From Salticus scenicus (Eukaryota > Arthropoda > Arachnida > Araneae > Salticidae): DNA of 64,000 nucleotides. Location of the stretch: contig OZ005648.1 in assembly GCA_963930645.1 (NCBI GenBank), positions 103,826,167 to 103,890,166 on the forward strand, written 5' to 3'. Both the position numbers and the translations under genes were made by a program. The notes beneath the pieces were generated by a model. It made no database searches. It was not told the origin of the DNA and saw nothing but the letters and a program-made list of their open reading frames with translations. Below, one piece after another: positions 22,732 through 36,600 of the stretch; positions within the stretch are counted from its first letter, which is position 1, and each line of letters opens with the position of its first letter.

Positions 22732-22800
22732 GTGTTGCCAAATTTAGAGATATTTTTATTCAATAATCACGAATAATTTTAAGGAGTGATGTTTGATATA
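22732..22800. mobile_element. Family L arm (left end only)
   Basis: CAGTGTTGCCAAATTTAGAG is followed by ATTTTTATTCAATAATCACGAATAATTTTAA, the clearest L terminus in the window. A matching right arm is not evident downstream. Confidence 0.5.
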
Positions 22801-22879
22801 TAATGAGAGACGATTAATCTTCGAAAATATTAACTTTCATCTTATCTCTCTGCACGGGGAAAAAATATAACACAAAATA

Positions 22880-22927
22880 TGTGTGTGTGTGTGTGTGTAG
22901 GTGTGAAAGAAAGAAAGAAAGAAAGAA
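22880..22927. repeat. (GT)n(GAAA)n microsatellite
   Basis: GT repeats are followed by seven-fold AAAG units. Confidence 0.9.
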
Positions 22928-23426
22928 TCATATCTCTGGCAATGTGTCAGTATAACACCGACAGAATACTGATAAACCGCAGAAGCATGATCCCTGGCGT
23001 CATCTGCGCATGAGTGAAAAGGGTTGGTCCATTTATAAAATAGGAAGGTCCGTAGTACGTAGGGATGTGTTTGTTTATGGGTATGAAAAAATTATAGACT
23101 CACTGATTGCATTTCTTTTCCTTCTTGGGACTGTTTCTTGAATATCTGGTTACATAAATATTTTACGATTAATTAAAAGAAAGAAAAAATGATAATATAA
23201 TAAAGGGATAGTTTTAGATTTCAATATAAATATTACTCAAATACAAATAAAAGCTTTGTCAGTTTTTTGAAACTTTTGAAGTGTGTAACACTAATTTAAA
23301 AAATATGTCAATTATTAATTACAAACTAGTATATAACCCCGACAAAAATGACGAAATGTGAAATCAATTAAGGTAGTGAATCAATGAATGCTTTGCCAGC
23401 TTCGCTGGTCACTATATTTAGAGGAG

Positions 23427-23507
23427 ACTAATGTGCAAGTTGTACCTGACGGGACTAATGTGAAAGTTGTACCTCACTGGACTAATGTGCAAGTTGAACC
23501 GAACGAA
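23427..23507. repeat. 27-bp minisatellite, three units
   Basis: ACTAATGTG starts at 23427, 23454 and 23481, exactly 27 bases apart, each followed by CAAGTTG or AAAGTTG. On the minus strand the unit reads as nine codons. It lies beside ACTAG-class sequence at 23327 (ACTAGTATATAACCCCGAC) with a GCCAGCTTCGCTGG inverted repeat at 23396. Confidence 0.85.
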
Positions 23508-23566
23508 CAAACTATTTAAAATGTCACTATTTAAAATTGATGTTGCTTTAAATATTTGACACTTAC

Positions 23567-23740
23567 TTTCATTTTGATATTTATTATCAAAATTCTTGAA
23601 GAAATAATTAAAATTCTTCAAACAATAACTTCTCCTTCTAAAGCTTCTTTATTGTACAACTTAATGACATTATGTAGAATACGCTTCGATTCACTACAGA
23701 GAGGTTTAATCCGAGAACTCGTACCAGATGTAGGATCCAT
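23567..23740 (-). CDS. Possible transposase-derived N-terminal exon (partial)
   Basis: A minus-strand frame starts at the ATG at 23740 (MDPTSGTSSRI...) and runs 41 codons to a stop at 23618. The stretch SESKRILHNVIKLYNKEA with following EGEVIV resembles, from memory, the helix-rich N-terminus of arthropod proteins that go on to a helix-turn-helix and a DDE domain. A strong donor-like AAA|GTAAGT lies downstream at 23566, but after the stop in this frame. Upstream sequence to about 24010 is locally richer in GC, as near a promoter. No later exon is seen, so this may be a captured fragment. Function not established. Confidence 0.3.
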
Positions 23741-23829
23741 TTGTTCCAATATAAACAAACTTATACAGAGAGAAATAAAAGAAAACAAAGCAGGAGTATT
23801 AATGATTCTACGCATAACAGAAGAAACAA

Positions 23830-24010
23830 GAATAATAGAAAAAATTCCCCTCTCTCTTCATTGTTGCGTCTCCCAGAGCGTGAGTGGAATCGTCTTGGCA
23901 CTTTGCCAACCAGGGATCAATCGTCCGCGGCCCAACAGTAGATTATTTGTTGGATTGAAAGTTATTTTATTTTATTTTATTTTATTTTTTTAAGCGGGAA
24001 ATGAACGAAG
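23830..24010 (-). promoter_or_regulatory. GC-richer segment upstream of the 23.7-kb exon
   Basis: Contains CGTCTCCCAGAGCG, CCACTCACGC-like and GTCCGCGGCCCAAC stretches in an AT-rich area, on the 5' side of the minus-strand ATG at 23740. It also has a (TTTTA)n run at 23964-23989. A 5' untranslated or promoter role is inferred only from position and composition. Confidence 0.2.
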
Positions 24011-24434
24011 GAGTGAAATATTCTCGCCAGCTTTCATTTAACGACTTAAATAAATAATATTTATTAATTTCGTTGGTTCCATATCAGTCAAATAATCTTT
24101 TGAAATAAGCAATAGCTTTGATTATTTAACGTCTGTATAAAATTTTGTTGTAAGTATTATTCTAAACTGACTATTATGGTGTATTGGTTTTGTTCAAATA
24201 TCAGTATAGTCTTAAGTAATAAGTACAAAACTTGGAAAAAACACCATAAAATGCAATAAACTCGCAACATTTTTTCTTTTTGAATAAACACACGACTCTT
24301 CGTCAGGCGAACAAAGCAGGCGCGAGTGCTGTAATCAAAAAGTCAACACATGAGTTGCCGCTTGCTTAATGTGCTTAAATGTGAATACTGGATATTGCTA
24401 TCATTTAAAAAAAAAAGTGAAACTTGATTGCTTG

Positions 24435-24469
<35 letters not shown>

Positions 24470-26174
24470 GCCCTTTTGAATTAGAGAAATGATATTACAC
24501 AGGACTGGTAAAGGGTAAATTCCCAACTAAAAAAACTCTTCTCGAAACATGTTAACAAAATTTTACTTTTATAATTTAGAAATAAAATTTACTTATATCT
24601 TTACTTTTAGACTTGATCATAAATTCTGATAATAATTTATTTTAAACGAGGGAAATTTCTTTGTCTCTCAAAATGTTAAGTCTACTTAACTCATGATCTA
24701 CATAACCTACAGTTGAAGTTTTATTGGCATCTGATCGATGAATCAGAAATTATTAGCCTCTTAGAATCGCCAAATTCAATTGAAATCATTGTAATTGTTC
24801 ATTAAGAGCATTGATTATTTTTAATCATTTTAAATGCTAATTTTAATTTTTTAGTTGTTGAAATTAGTGTCATATATATAAATGGTATAGAGAGAGCAAT
24901 AGTTTTGTTAATCACTAACATATTATTTTTTATACATTATATTTAAAAACAACATAAAATTATTTAGCACGTTAAAAAACACTTAATAACTTTAAATATG
25001 TTATTTTGTGTTTTTAATTGTTCTGCTAAGTTTTTAAACATATCTGATTTTTTTTTTTTTTTTTTTTTTTTTACATACGCGTGTGCTTTTCAATGTTAAA
25101 ATTTCTTTCTTTTTCGTTTACTTAAAAAAAAAAAAAAAAAAAGGGGGGGGGGGCGGGGAAGAAACGTTTGCTGCATTTTATCACTCATATTTCCTCTGAA
25201 ATTATCCTGGTTATTAAACAACAGTGGCTTAATTTATATTTTCTTTCAGCTCGGTTTCCTAAAACAATATGCGTTATTATTTTCGCAGCTGAAAGGAATG
25301 GCTTTTTAAATACTTTTACGACTTTTCATATAAGCTAAAACTGAATACTATGAGTTGCTTAATGAATGAAATTGCTTTTATGGCAACAGTAATTGAGCTC
25401 TCTAGACTTGAATTAAGTATTTTTTTATTTTTGAGGAAGACATAGTTTCTATTATAGAATTTAATGAGAAATGTTCGTTTTCATTTGAAATTACAGGTTA
25501 TATTAGTTAGCATTTTCGGAAAAAAAAAAAAAAAAAAAAATGACATAAAGTTATAATTACGGGTATCTAGCATAGTTTAAAATTTTATTGTCCCAGTCTT
25601 AAATAAATATAAAATTCAATTTTTTTTTTTCTTTTTTCAAAGGAAATATTGCTTTTAAAAAACAAGGTCATAACTTTTAGTTTTTTTTTTTTCATATTTA
25701 TATTTAGAATATAAATATCAATTTCTAAATATTATATTATAATTCAAAATACCATTACTTTATGTAAAATAAATTTCTTATAAATATATATATATATATA
25801 TATATAATTTTGGCGATATAGAAAATAAGACAGTTTTGTCGGTTAAATGAATAAGTACTTTTTCGACAGTAGTTATATTCAGAAAATTCTCTTAAATATA
25901 TATCAACGGTCATAAACGAATTGTCATACGTAAAATTATTTTGTAAATATAGTAGTATTCAAATTTACTTTTGTGAGAAACATGGTTATATTGCTTTTAT
26001 CTCATAAAAATATTGTGTAAAATCTTTAATATTCTAAATATAACCCAAATTTTAACCCCCCCCCTCCCCCCCAAAAAAGACACGTGGAATAGGAAAACAA
26101 ATGTTTTAAATAAAAAATAATATTTAAAAAATTAAAAATACTTTTTAAATGTAATTATTTCAAATTTTCGGACA

Positions 26175-26205
<31 letters not shown>

Positions 26206-26233
26206 GGCAACAATATGCGTGTTTTTTTTTTCC

Positions 26234-26267
<34 letters not shown>

Positions 26268-26703
26268 TAAAGTCAGGTTCCCATTAAAAGAAAATTGAAT
26301 ACCACAATTTTTACATAGTGTTTTTATAAATAGATATCAGCAAATAGTGAAATATAAAATTACTATATAAAATTTGTGATATTCAATTTTACTTTTATGA
26401 TAACCCTGTTTTAAAGCCTAATAAGGCATTAAACAGTCATTCTTATCATATATGATATATATTATTTTTGTACCGCACTATATCTAAAAATAAATGTTGC
26501 CAAACACTTTATAAAAAAGATTTTTTTTTTAATATATTGTTTGTCATTTTTCATAAAACATTTTATGAAAAAGAAAAATGATAAAGCCAAACTGCTTTAT
26601 TAACGCTTTTAGATGCATTATAATTTAAATATTTTCACATAAATTATTTTTATTCTTACGAGACAAACTTTACAAAAAAAAATCTGGTGTGAAACAACCA
26701 CAC
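24011..26703. other. AT-rich DNA with long homopolymers, no feature seen
   Basis: Poly-A of about 31 at 24436, poly-T of about 27 at 25047, poly-A then poly-G near 25123-25153, poly-A at 25520, (TA)n at 25787-25806, poly-C near 26055-26070, poly-A of about 28 at 26175, (ATT)n at 26239-26266. No coding signal or repeat terminus recognised. Confidence 0.5.
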
Positions 26704-27688
26704 GACTTCCATTACCCACTATTATGCATTTTTGAGAGATAATGCGATCAGAAAACATAAAAGTGAACTAAAGAGAAAATCGTTAGAGCCGTTTTTGAGA
26801 TACCAACTTTCACAAAAAAATCAATTATTGACCGTAAAACAATAATTACATACAAAAGTATATTTAAAAGTGAGTTAATATGGCGAGTTTGAAAAAAATC
26901 CGTACAACTGTTTTTAAAGGAACGCCCTTGGGAGACCTGAAATTGAGCTATTTATACAGGACGCCTATCAATTTTCCTGAACTAACCAACTATATCATTC
27001 GAAAGGACATCTAATAGAGTGTTTATATAGCATTTTTGAAGAAAATCGTTAGAGCCGTTTTTGAGATGCGGACTTACGGTCCCACTTCCGGTTTCCGATG
27101 TCCCACTTCCGGTTAAACTCAATTATTGACAGGAAAACAATAATTACATACAAAAGTATATTTAAAAGTGAGTTAAAATGGCGAGTTTCAAAAAAATCCG
27201 TACAACCTTTTTTAAAGGAACGCCTTTGCGAGCCCTGGAATTGAGCTATTTATACAGGACGCCTATCAATTTTCCTGAACTAACCAACTATATCATTCGA
27301 AAGGACATCTAATAGAGTGTTTACATAGCAAGTTTGAAGAAAATCGTTAGAGCCGTTTTTGAGATACGGACTTACGGTCCCACTTCCGGTTTCCGATGTC
27401 CAACTTCCGGTTTTTCAATTTTCACCAAAATTTGGAAATTTCATCTGTACACCAGACGTATTTCAATTCTAAAATTTCGTTGCTCTATCTTTATTAGTTT
27501 CGGAGCTACAATAGCCAGAAGAGTCTCCACATACATACACACACACACACACACACTGACCAATTGCCAAAAAACACTTTTTTGGACTCAGGGGACCTTA
27601 AAACGTGTAAATCAGGTGAAAACCCGATATCGAATTTTCAGACCGAATACAATACTTCCATTACCTACGGTAGTAGGGTAATGGAAGT
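26704..27688 (+). mobile_element. ~985-bp repeat with ACTTCCATTACC ends and internal tandem duplication
   Basis: The left end is ACTTCCATTACCCACTA. The right end is a hairpin, ACTTCCATTACCTAC then GTAGGGTAATGGAAGT (27653-27688). Inside, the segment starting GAAAATCGTTAGAGCCGTTT occurs at 26775, 27041 and 27339, with CACTTCCGGTTTCCGATGTC between. The 3' part has a (CA)n tract and a GGACTCAGGGGACCTTAAAA stretch, a style I associate with the 3' regions of RTE-like retroposons. No frame of useful length. Class uncertain: terminal inverted repeats argue for a DNA element. Confidence 0.6.
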
Positions 27689-27852
27689 AATAGGAAGTGC
27701 TTTTGTGAACAATTTGCTCATAATCCTTATTTTATTTTAATAACATTAATTTAAAATAAAATGCTTTCTTAAAATGCTCTATTAAAATTATTTCAAGAAT
27801 TTTGATTGAAAAAAATGTGACACCATCTTAAAACAAAACAAAAATAAAATGA

Positions 27853-27885
<33 letters not shown>

Positions 27886-28015
27886 AAAATAAAAATAAAG
27901 TGAAATTTTCTAGGAAAAAATACAATTAGGCCTAGAGTGTTTTTTTTTTTTTTTTTTTAACCTTTCGATTGACAAGGTGGTTTCGCCCATTTAAATTAAA
28001 CTGCCACCATCTATG
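27689..28015. other. AT-rich DNA before the LTR element
   Basis: (ATA)n near 27855-27878 and poly-T at 27941-27958. The last bases (GGCTG, 28016-28020) are the target duplication of the LTR element. Confidence 0.5.
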
Positions 28016-28020
28016 GGCTG

Positions 28021-29045
28021 TGTGAAGATGAATTTCTTCACGTAGTCGTGATCGTTGACTAATGTAGATTTCTGTAAAGAAAGTCAGGTTAACAATACTT
28101 CAATAACAAGTCCAGTTTCTGTCATCAAGATCCTTTTATTGAATAATTCTTGCAAAAATATATAAAGTATTAATATATCCAATAATTAGGTACAGAGCGT
28201 TGTGAAACATTTAATAATGAAGTATATAAGCCCATGGTAAAATGTTGAGATTGTCGCATAAGATGGGGGAGAGAGCGAACGTAATTACATCGTAACTATA
28301 CTATGATCTCGAGCAGTTCAGAGCTCTTTACACTAGAACAGATCTGAGATGTCTGAAGAAAAAGAGCCAAATTTTAGAAAAACAGCCAAATTATAGGACT
28401 AAATATTTTCATTGTTTATCGGATAAAACAATGTTAATTTTTGAATTTGTAATGACGGTTTATAATTGTAGTAACCCTTTAATCGCCAATTTTTATGCCA
28501 AGCGACCGTTAGACGAGAGAAAGAGACGTTTAAGAAATGCAGTCATCAATATTGCGCAATCCAAAATAAATTACATCCTGTGTTGAAATAATATAAATTC
28601 TGACAATGAGTTTCCTTGTTTTATGACTATTTGAGAACACTTTTTATTTTATAATTACGTTTAATGTCAGAATTTCCGTTAGATATTATTATTATTTTAT
28701 TTTCTTTTTATCCCATCAAATAAATTACTTTTCTATTTAAAAGATAAACACATTATTTATGATTTAGATATAAAACATATACAATTTAGATTTCTGAGTG
28801 ATGTGTGTTATTGTTTTATATTAATAAATAGTGTAGGTCGTATGTATAATTAAAATTGTGTAATTTTTAACGACATTTAAAAATAATTCTTTCTCCAAAT
28901 GCTTAAGAACAAATTATATAAATATAATATCTCACTTAAAATTTAATTATTTTTTTATTGCAATAATGCATTAATTTATCATTAGATTTTATTTTATTTA
29001 AAAATTCAATTAAAATTTAACCAAATATATGTGAACACCTTCACA
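28021..29045 (-). repeat. 3' LTR (genomic left), 1025 bp
   Basis: TG...CA with a 7-bp terminal inverted repeat TGTGAAG/CTTCACA. It carries T, T and A where the right copy has C, C and G (around 28152, 28411 and 28919). Confidence 0.95.
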
Positions 29046-29059
29046 TATTTCTCCCCTTC
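29046..29059 (-). promoter_or_regulatory. Polypurine tract of the LTR element
   Basis: On the minus strand this reads GAAGGGGAGAAATA, purines except one T, immediately 5' of the TGTGAAGG start of the 3' LTR. Its position is that of the plus-strand primer for reverse transcription. Confidence 0.8.
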
Positions 29060-30238
29060 GCCTAAAAAGAAAAAATTGAAAGGTAATCAAAAATATCGCT
29101 CTCTCTCGCATCAAGACAAAAACATACTACAAATTTCAAAATAACTTTCTATATAAAATCAATATTACTTCAAAAATATTTTTCATATTACAAGGTGGCT
29201 AATAATGTAAAATTAAACATCAAATATATATAATACCAATAATTAATTAGAACTTGTTTGTACTGGACATAGTTATCTTTCATAAGAAGCAACAATGTAT
29301 ATTGAAATCATGACATTATAATTATAAAATAAGCAATGCAATGTAGTATTTATAATAATTCACAGCTGTATGACAATGCGTTCTCAACAAATTTTTCTTG
29401 AAAATGTATGACAAATTGAAGGCAAGGAAAAAGGAAATCAATAATTACAAAATTAAAATATTTTAAGTATTCACAAGTTTATGCAATCTATTAATTTGCC
29501 TGAAATTATTTATTATTTACTAATTTCAATAAAACAATATTTTGATGAGATATTTTGGTATGAAATTTTTTTTTTTTTTTTTTTATAATATAAAGAAAGT
29601 ACCAGAACGCCAATATGTGAAGACCTAAAATTTATACAAATTGAGCCAGTGTGTGTGAATCAGTATACAAATCATAATTTACATTATGGGTTGTGAGGCC
29701 ACAGCCAAAAATAACTTACTGAGTTAGGGTGTGAGGCAGAAGAGGCATATATATTATGTGTAAATAAGATTACAGCAAGCATTCTGCAACACGACATAAT
29801 TAAATGTCTTTTGTTTGTGTAAAGTGAATTGCGAAAAAGAAAAAAAAAAATAGCCCAATCAATAAAGTAATAGGACACAAGTATGAAGTCTGGAAAATTT
29901 TTAATAGAAAATGTAATTAGTTTTTTTGTTCAATTATAATTATTTCTAAAAAAAATGAAGTAAGTTCATCTTTCAAACATTATGTGGTTTAAAAAAATGA
30001 AGAAAGATATCAATATACTACTAATTCCCTTTTCCTTAACAAATATAATAATTTATAAAACATGAATCACAACTGAAAAGTGTAAATTGTCAACATGGAC
30101 AAATTCAAATAATATTTTAATATTTACATTTTACTCTATTCATAATATGTATTATTCGTGATGTTTGTATTGAATAATGATTAAATAATTGAGAAATACA
30201 AAATGTTAAACTTGTTAAGTATGCATGATATGATACTT

Positions 30239-30273
<35 letters not shown>

Positions 30274-30351
30274 TGTGTGTGTTATTTTATGAATTGAGAA
30301 ATATTTCAAAATGCATGGCTAGCATATAAGCTAGTTTTACATGCAATACTT

Positions 30352-30385
<34 letters not shown>

Positions 30386-33300
30386 TAAATATGTGTAGAT
30401 ACTTATAGAGAAAAAAATTGAAAACATTGTATTTGTGAAAAGATGAATCAATTCCATGATATGGTTATAATAGAGAATATAAAATTCCTATTTTATGTTT
30501 GTGTACATCTCATATATTTTGAAAATAAAAAACTAGAAAATAAATATTGTATAACATATAGAAGTGAAAATTGGCAATAAAATAAAATGTAAAACAATAG
30601 TATGTAAGCGTAAAAATTGTGTAGTAAGAAAAATGTATGTGTGAGAAAATTATGTCACTATGGAATCATATACTCCATACAATTACATAATCAAGAAAAA
30701 TTAAGTGTCATGTAATAATATCTCCTCGCAATTGGTTATCAATGTTGCAAGTTTTAAAATAATACTGCATTTGAATTAAAAAATTATTTGTTGAAAATGT
30801 GTGTGTGAAGTACACCTACGTGCATAACTGAAAGTGACCATATGGCAAGGCTGAGATTGTCAGATTTACATGCCATCACCTTCAAAAAAAATAAAAATAG
30901 TGTATTAAAAATTGTGTTAAATCTTTTTTTTTTAACAAATATCAGTAAATTTTCAAACTGGCACTGTATGTAACAAAACCATTTAATGAATATGTGTGTA
31001 TATCTTTACGAAGTTGTGTATAAATAGGAAATTAAATGTGAAAACACAAATTTATGCATTTGTTGTAAATGTATTATAATTATATAATTGCAAGAAAAAA
31101 TTTTTGTCAATAATCATGTAAAAATGAGTTTTAAATCTTTTTTTTTTTTTTTTTTTTTAACAAGCAAAAATTCTTAAACATAAGGGCACAAATAATTAAT
31201 TGAAAATGTCCTCTGAAAGAAACTGCAATGCTTCACAAAAATGTCTCATCACTCACCGTCCAAAAATAAAAATATATATATCGGTCCAGCCGAAAAAATA
31301 TTGTGTGGACAATGAATAACAAAACAGTAAACAAAACTCACACACTCCATGGATCCTGAGATAGAGTGCACAAATTCTTCCGTAAAACATCATACAACTT
31401 CACAAGAACAAAAAATTATCTTAGATTTTGAGTAACTAAATGAAATACCTGCATTAGAAATTTAAGAATTTATAACTTTAGAGAAAAATATTCAACAACC
31501 AGAATTGCGAGAAGTGTTCATTCTACCTTCTGTTGAATGTTATGTGTAAGATGGATAAAATTATCATTATTATTATTATTATTATAAATAATTTATCTTT
31601 TATAAATTTCTAACTATATTTTACAAAGATAGAATAAAAATTTAAAATTAAACATTGCTGATCACCTGACATGTGAACACTTGACATGCCAAAAATTTAA
31701 GTCCGAGAAAAGTGTAAAAACTAAGAAGAGAACATGGCTGAATAATTGGGTTGTGAGGTCAATTAAAACATGCCATAATGTGTGAAATGTGTCAAAACGT
31801 GTAAAAATGTGTAAAATAACTATTGAAAACATTGCCATTTAACCGTACCCCAAATTAATCAAATGACAATGAAGTTCTGACCTAAAAGACAGCACGCATA
31901 AGAACTCATGTACATAATGCAGCAAAAATGTATACAGAAAGAAACATATAAATTTGTTACTTATTTGTGATGTTTTTTTTTTTTTTTTTTTTTTTTCTTT
32001 TTTTTTATCGGTAAAATTACCCTGCAAGCAAGTAGAAAAAAATAAAAAAGAAAAAAAAAATTACATTCTCTCTATATATATTACTAATAACTTTAAAACA
32101 AAGTATATGTTTAATTGTATTCGTATATTAATCATAAAATACTTCAAAATGGAGAGAATAAAATGTAAACAATAGTATAATTAGTGTATTATTGTGTTAT
32201 GAAATACTGTCATTTAAAATTGAGCAGAGTTATAAATATTACATATATATATATATACTCCTTTATTGGCTTATGATTATAAAAAATATTTGATTTTATT
32301 TATTTATTTATTTATCTATTTTTTTTTTTTTTTTTAGGTATGAAGATTGCATGTGTGTGTATATGTTGAAAGAGTTGAAAGTGTACATATTTTATATTCA
32401 AGTACATGCAGTAAAATAATCAATACAATATGTGTTTATTTATTTATTTATTGTATATATTTATTAAAAATAATTAGTGAATGTTTGAAAAATAGCTTTC
32501 GCATAATAATATTAATGTGAAATGTGGTTTCCCAAACACAATTTTCGGTGTTGAAAATTTAAACTTATAGTCAAATGTCAGCACATTATATAAAAACAAC
32601 CTGCATAATAGATAGACCAAAGCAACACAATTGTGTTAACAGGGAGTGTGTGTTTATGTATATTTATTTATTTAATTATTTTAACAAGTAGCTGTGACAA
32701 CATAGTTAAATTAATTTGATTTTTTTTTTTTTTTTAATAGAAATGCGAGATTAAAATTCTCGATAACTTTCAATCATGTCCGTAAACATTCTAGAATGGT
32801 ATTACTGATGAAAAAAAAATATAGCCACAATATTATTATTCATGATCTCTGATGACAGCTCTTTAATTAATAATGAAATAAAAAAAAAAATGTGCACATG
32901 AAATTGTTTAAAAAAAGGTCATGACAATATAAACTTCTAATGAGTTCAACGAGGCCTCTTAAAATGAGCTTAAATCAATATAAAGACTAGCTACAAGGGC
33001 TATCATAAATGCTCATATCAAATTCCATAAAAACTCGAGTAAAGGAAGTATAAATAACTTCTCAATAAAAGATGAATTCAAATTGTTCATCAAGTCGACT
33101 AAAAATTAATCATAATCATAATCATAATCAGGCAGCTGACATGTATAAAAAAACAAAAAAATATTTGCTCAAAAGTTGCGCAACGCTGTTTTCTAAAAAT
33201 GATGCATCTAATACACAAGGCCTGATATTTGATGTTATGAAATTTGCTAGCAATTAGATGTAAATACTAATATTAATGTATCTACATATTAATAAAAATA

Positions 33301-33591
33301 AAAAGATACACATACAAATAAGAATATAAACCAACAAATAAATATTTATGATAAAATGTGAGTAAATAAGTATATATGATGCTTTAACACAGTTAAATTA
33401 TATTTACATTAAAAAAAAACATAAAAACATTACTATTCTTCTGATTACTATTTCCTTTAATATTATTATATGCATGGTGAGTGACAGATATGCACCTCAG
33501 TCTTTCAGAAAGAATACACAAAAAATATAAAAATAAACATGCTTCAACAAAATATTTTCACCATAGTATGAATAAAGAATGTATCCATTTC

Positions 33592-33631
<40 letters not shown>

Positions 33632-36600
33632 TTATGCATTTGTTAGCTTCTCAGTTTCTTTGTTTATAAATTTTTGTTTAATCAGTATAATCCAGTTCTT
33701 GTAATATATGAAAAAATAAATAAACTTGATGTGTGTAAAAAGTGTAAACAAAAAATATAAAAATCTGCCATTGCACAGTGTTAAAAAAAATATATATAGG
33801 CATAGCAAATTAATACGAAATTGAATTTTTGAATGTACGTGAAAGATGAAATGTGTAAATTTATAGCAATGTGTGAAAATAAGAACATCATGCATGTAAA
33901 ATATTATGGGCGGGAAAGTCTTTTATGAACAACAGCTGTTTTACTGTAATGACGTAATCCCGTCACATCTACATGCAGTGAACAAATGTAAAAAAAATGA
34001 GAAAAAAAAAATTTAATAAATAAAGAAACAATGTTTATCAATTTAATTACCTTATTGCCTTCATTTAATTATTATTTTTTTTTATTTACATATGTATATG
34101 AAAAACAAATGCAGAACTGTAAATTTAGCAAAGTAAATATTTTGTATAAATGAAAATAAAATTCTAGCAAAAGTAAAATTGTGCAATGCAAGGTAATCAA
34201 GGCAGATCTCTCCCCATAAAGAAATCTGGCCAGGATTTCCAAAGAAAGAAATATATCCCGAGTACCAAACAAACACTACTACATTCAAGACGTCATTAAA
34301 TGCAACAGTGGTGCACAACATCACAAAAATTTAAATCTTAAAATGGGAAACGTATAAAACTTTTGAGATGTAGAAAATAAAAATTATAATGTGTATAAAT
34401 TATCATTAAAAACTTTACAACTCGCTATTATTTAATAGAACCTAGAAATAGTGTATGTATAAAAACATGATTGAAAATGTGTTAGTGTAAGAGAAAAATT
34501 TTATTACAAACGTCTGAAAACAAATATTTCTAAAGTTTCAGGATGAGCCAAACCAATCAATTTATCGATGATTAATTACTAATATTCCCCACAAGAATTG
34601 AAAGATCAATTTTACGAAAATGTGAAATGTGTAAATGCAAAATATTTATAAAAAAAATGTGTTTGTAAGTGTGTAAATAGTGGGAAATGCTCACCTGTCG
34701 CTTATAAACACCTAGTCCCGAACGATTGCAGAAAAAAAATTCTTACTTAAATTATTTTAACTTTTTTTTTTTTTTGATAAAGTTATAAAATGTACATGTA
34801 AAGAAAAGATGCCTAAAATCATAATGTAAAATTGAAGTATTTTGAAATGTTTAGCAAGAAGGTATGAGAACATTTTAACGAAGGGCTAGCCTATTTGTGA
34901 CAACAATGTAAACTATGTGTGAAATAAATTTATTGGGTGTAAAACAAGAATGAAGAAAAAAAAATAGAAATAAGTTTAAAAAAAATATAAAACAATGTAT
35001 AAATAGATAATAGTTAAAAATATCTATGGTCTTACCAAAATAAAGTAAAGCATATTTCAAATACAAAGGCCAATATACCTTATGTAGAATTCAACCTGAA
35101 ACACTGAGAACAGATTTAACTCGTTTATCTTCTTATTCGATATAAACAACTTTGATTATAGATGTGCAATTAAACATCACTCCCCTCAGAAAAAGATGAG
35201 ATATTATAATATTTATTACTTATTAAGTCTAGATATTCTATATCTTTCTCTCAAAGAGTAAATTTATTTGAACTTTAATAATATATAAAGTCGATAAAAT
35301 GTATATATATTCATGTGCATTTCAAATTATCAAACAGAAAACTCAAAAATTTCACATTTTCTAAAAGAAATTATTATGAATCTAAAAAAATGATTTCCCC
35401 TATAAAATGGATAATGTATATACCTGTATATCCATACCCAACATTTTAATATAGATTAAATACAAGAAAAAAATATATAGAACGTATAAATAAGCAAGAG
35501 TACTACTATGCAAGTAAAAATTGTAATAAATATAAAACGAGAAAAATATAAATTTAAAATTATTAATACATATACTTTTTAATTAATAATTAATAGAGTT
35601 GCGTGCTCCATTCAAAAACTATTTAAGTGTTATATAATATACAAATTTTCTACCTTCAAACACTTTCTTCAAAACTAAGGAAAAAGTACTTACCAATCTT
35701 GAACAATCAAAAAAAATTTTTTTTTTATTTATTTATTTATTCATTATTATTATTTTTTTTGAAGCACTGAAATTCGTATATTTTACGAAACTAAACCGAT
35801 ATTCATTACAGCAACTTGCTCTTCCTGGTAAAATAGTTCATTTTCCTAAATTATCGAAGTTTTGAAGGAAAGTTTCAAATATTCGTAGTGCCCACATAAT
35901 TATCCACATTCGTAGTACGTAGTAGTCTTTTTGAACGTAGGAAAAAAAATACTTCTATATGTTTAAGGTTTTCCTCCTGTATGAATGCGTATATAATAAT
36001 GGAATGTCACATTTTTTTTTGTGATTGTACGAAAATGACGATTTTAATATAAAATTTCTTAACGCAGAAAACAAAAGTATGTTTTGTATACTTGCGTAGA
36101 AAACAGCACACACAGGGAGAACCGATCCAGGCATGCAAACACTGCAGCCCCTGCCAGCGATGGAAAATGCACGATCATTAGAAAATGGAAAACATATCGT
36201 GAACTCTGTTTCATTATTAACGTAGACTTTTGGCTCACAAATCTTGATTGTGGAGGTGTCACATGTGAAGCAGAAATTATTTTTCTTAAGTTTTGTAGGA
36301 GAAAACCACGAGTGGCAAAAAATGTATAAAATCACCATAATGTTCGGCATAAATTTTCAACAGGATTGCTTGAACGGAAAACATCCGGACATGATGAAGG
36401 GTATACCGTGTCCGAAACAACTGCCATCAAATCGAGAGAACGGCAAACCCTCCAAAGTGCTATCGCTCGAACTGGAAGACAGGAGTTGACAAATCTTTTA
36501 TCCAGAAAAGCAATGCACTGTCTCTACACGTCAGCAGGTAAAGAAGTGTCACCAAAGCAAGAAATGTACACTCCACGTACATCTATTTTCTCCTTTTCAT

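Noticed and set aside
23556..23993. 145-codon plus-strand frame
   Set aside because: Hydrophobic low-complexity start, runs into a (TTTTA)n tract, and overlaps a more protein-like minus-strand segment.
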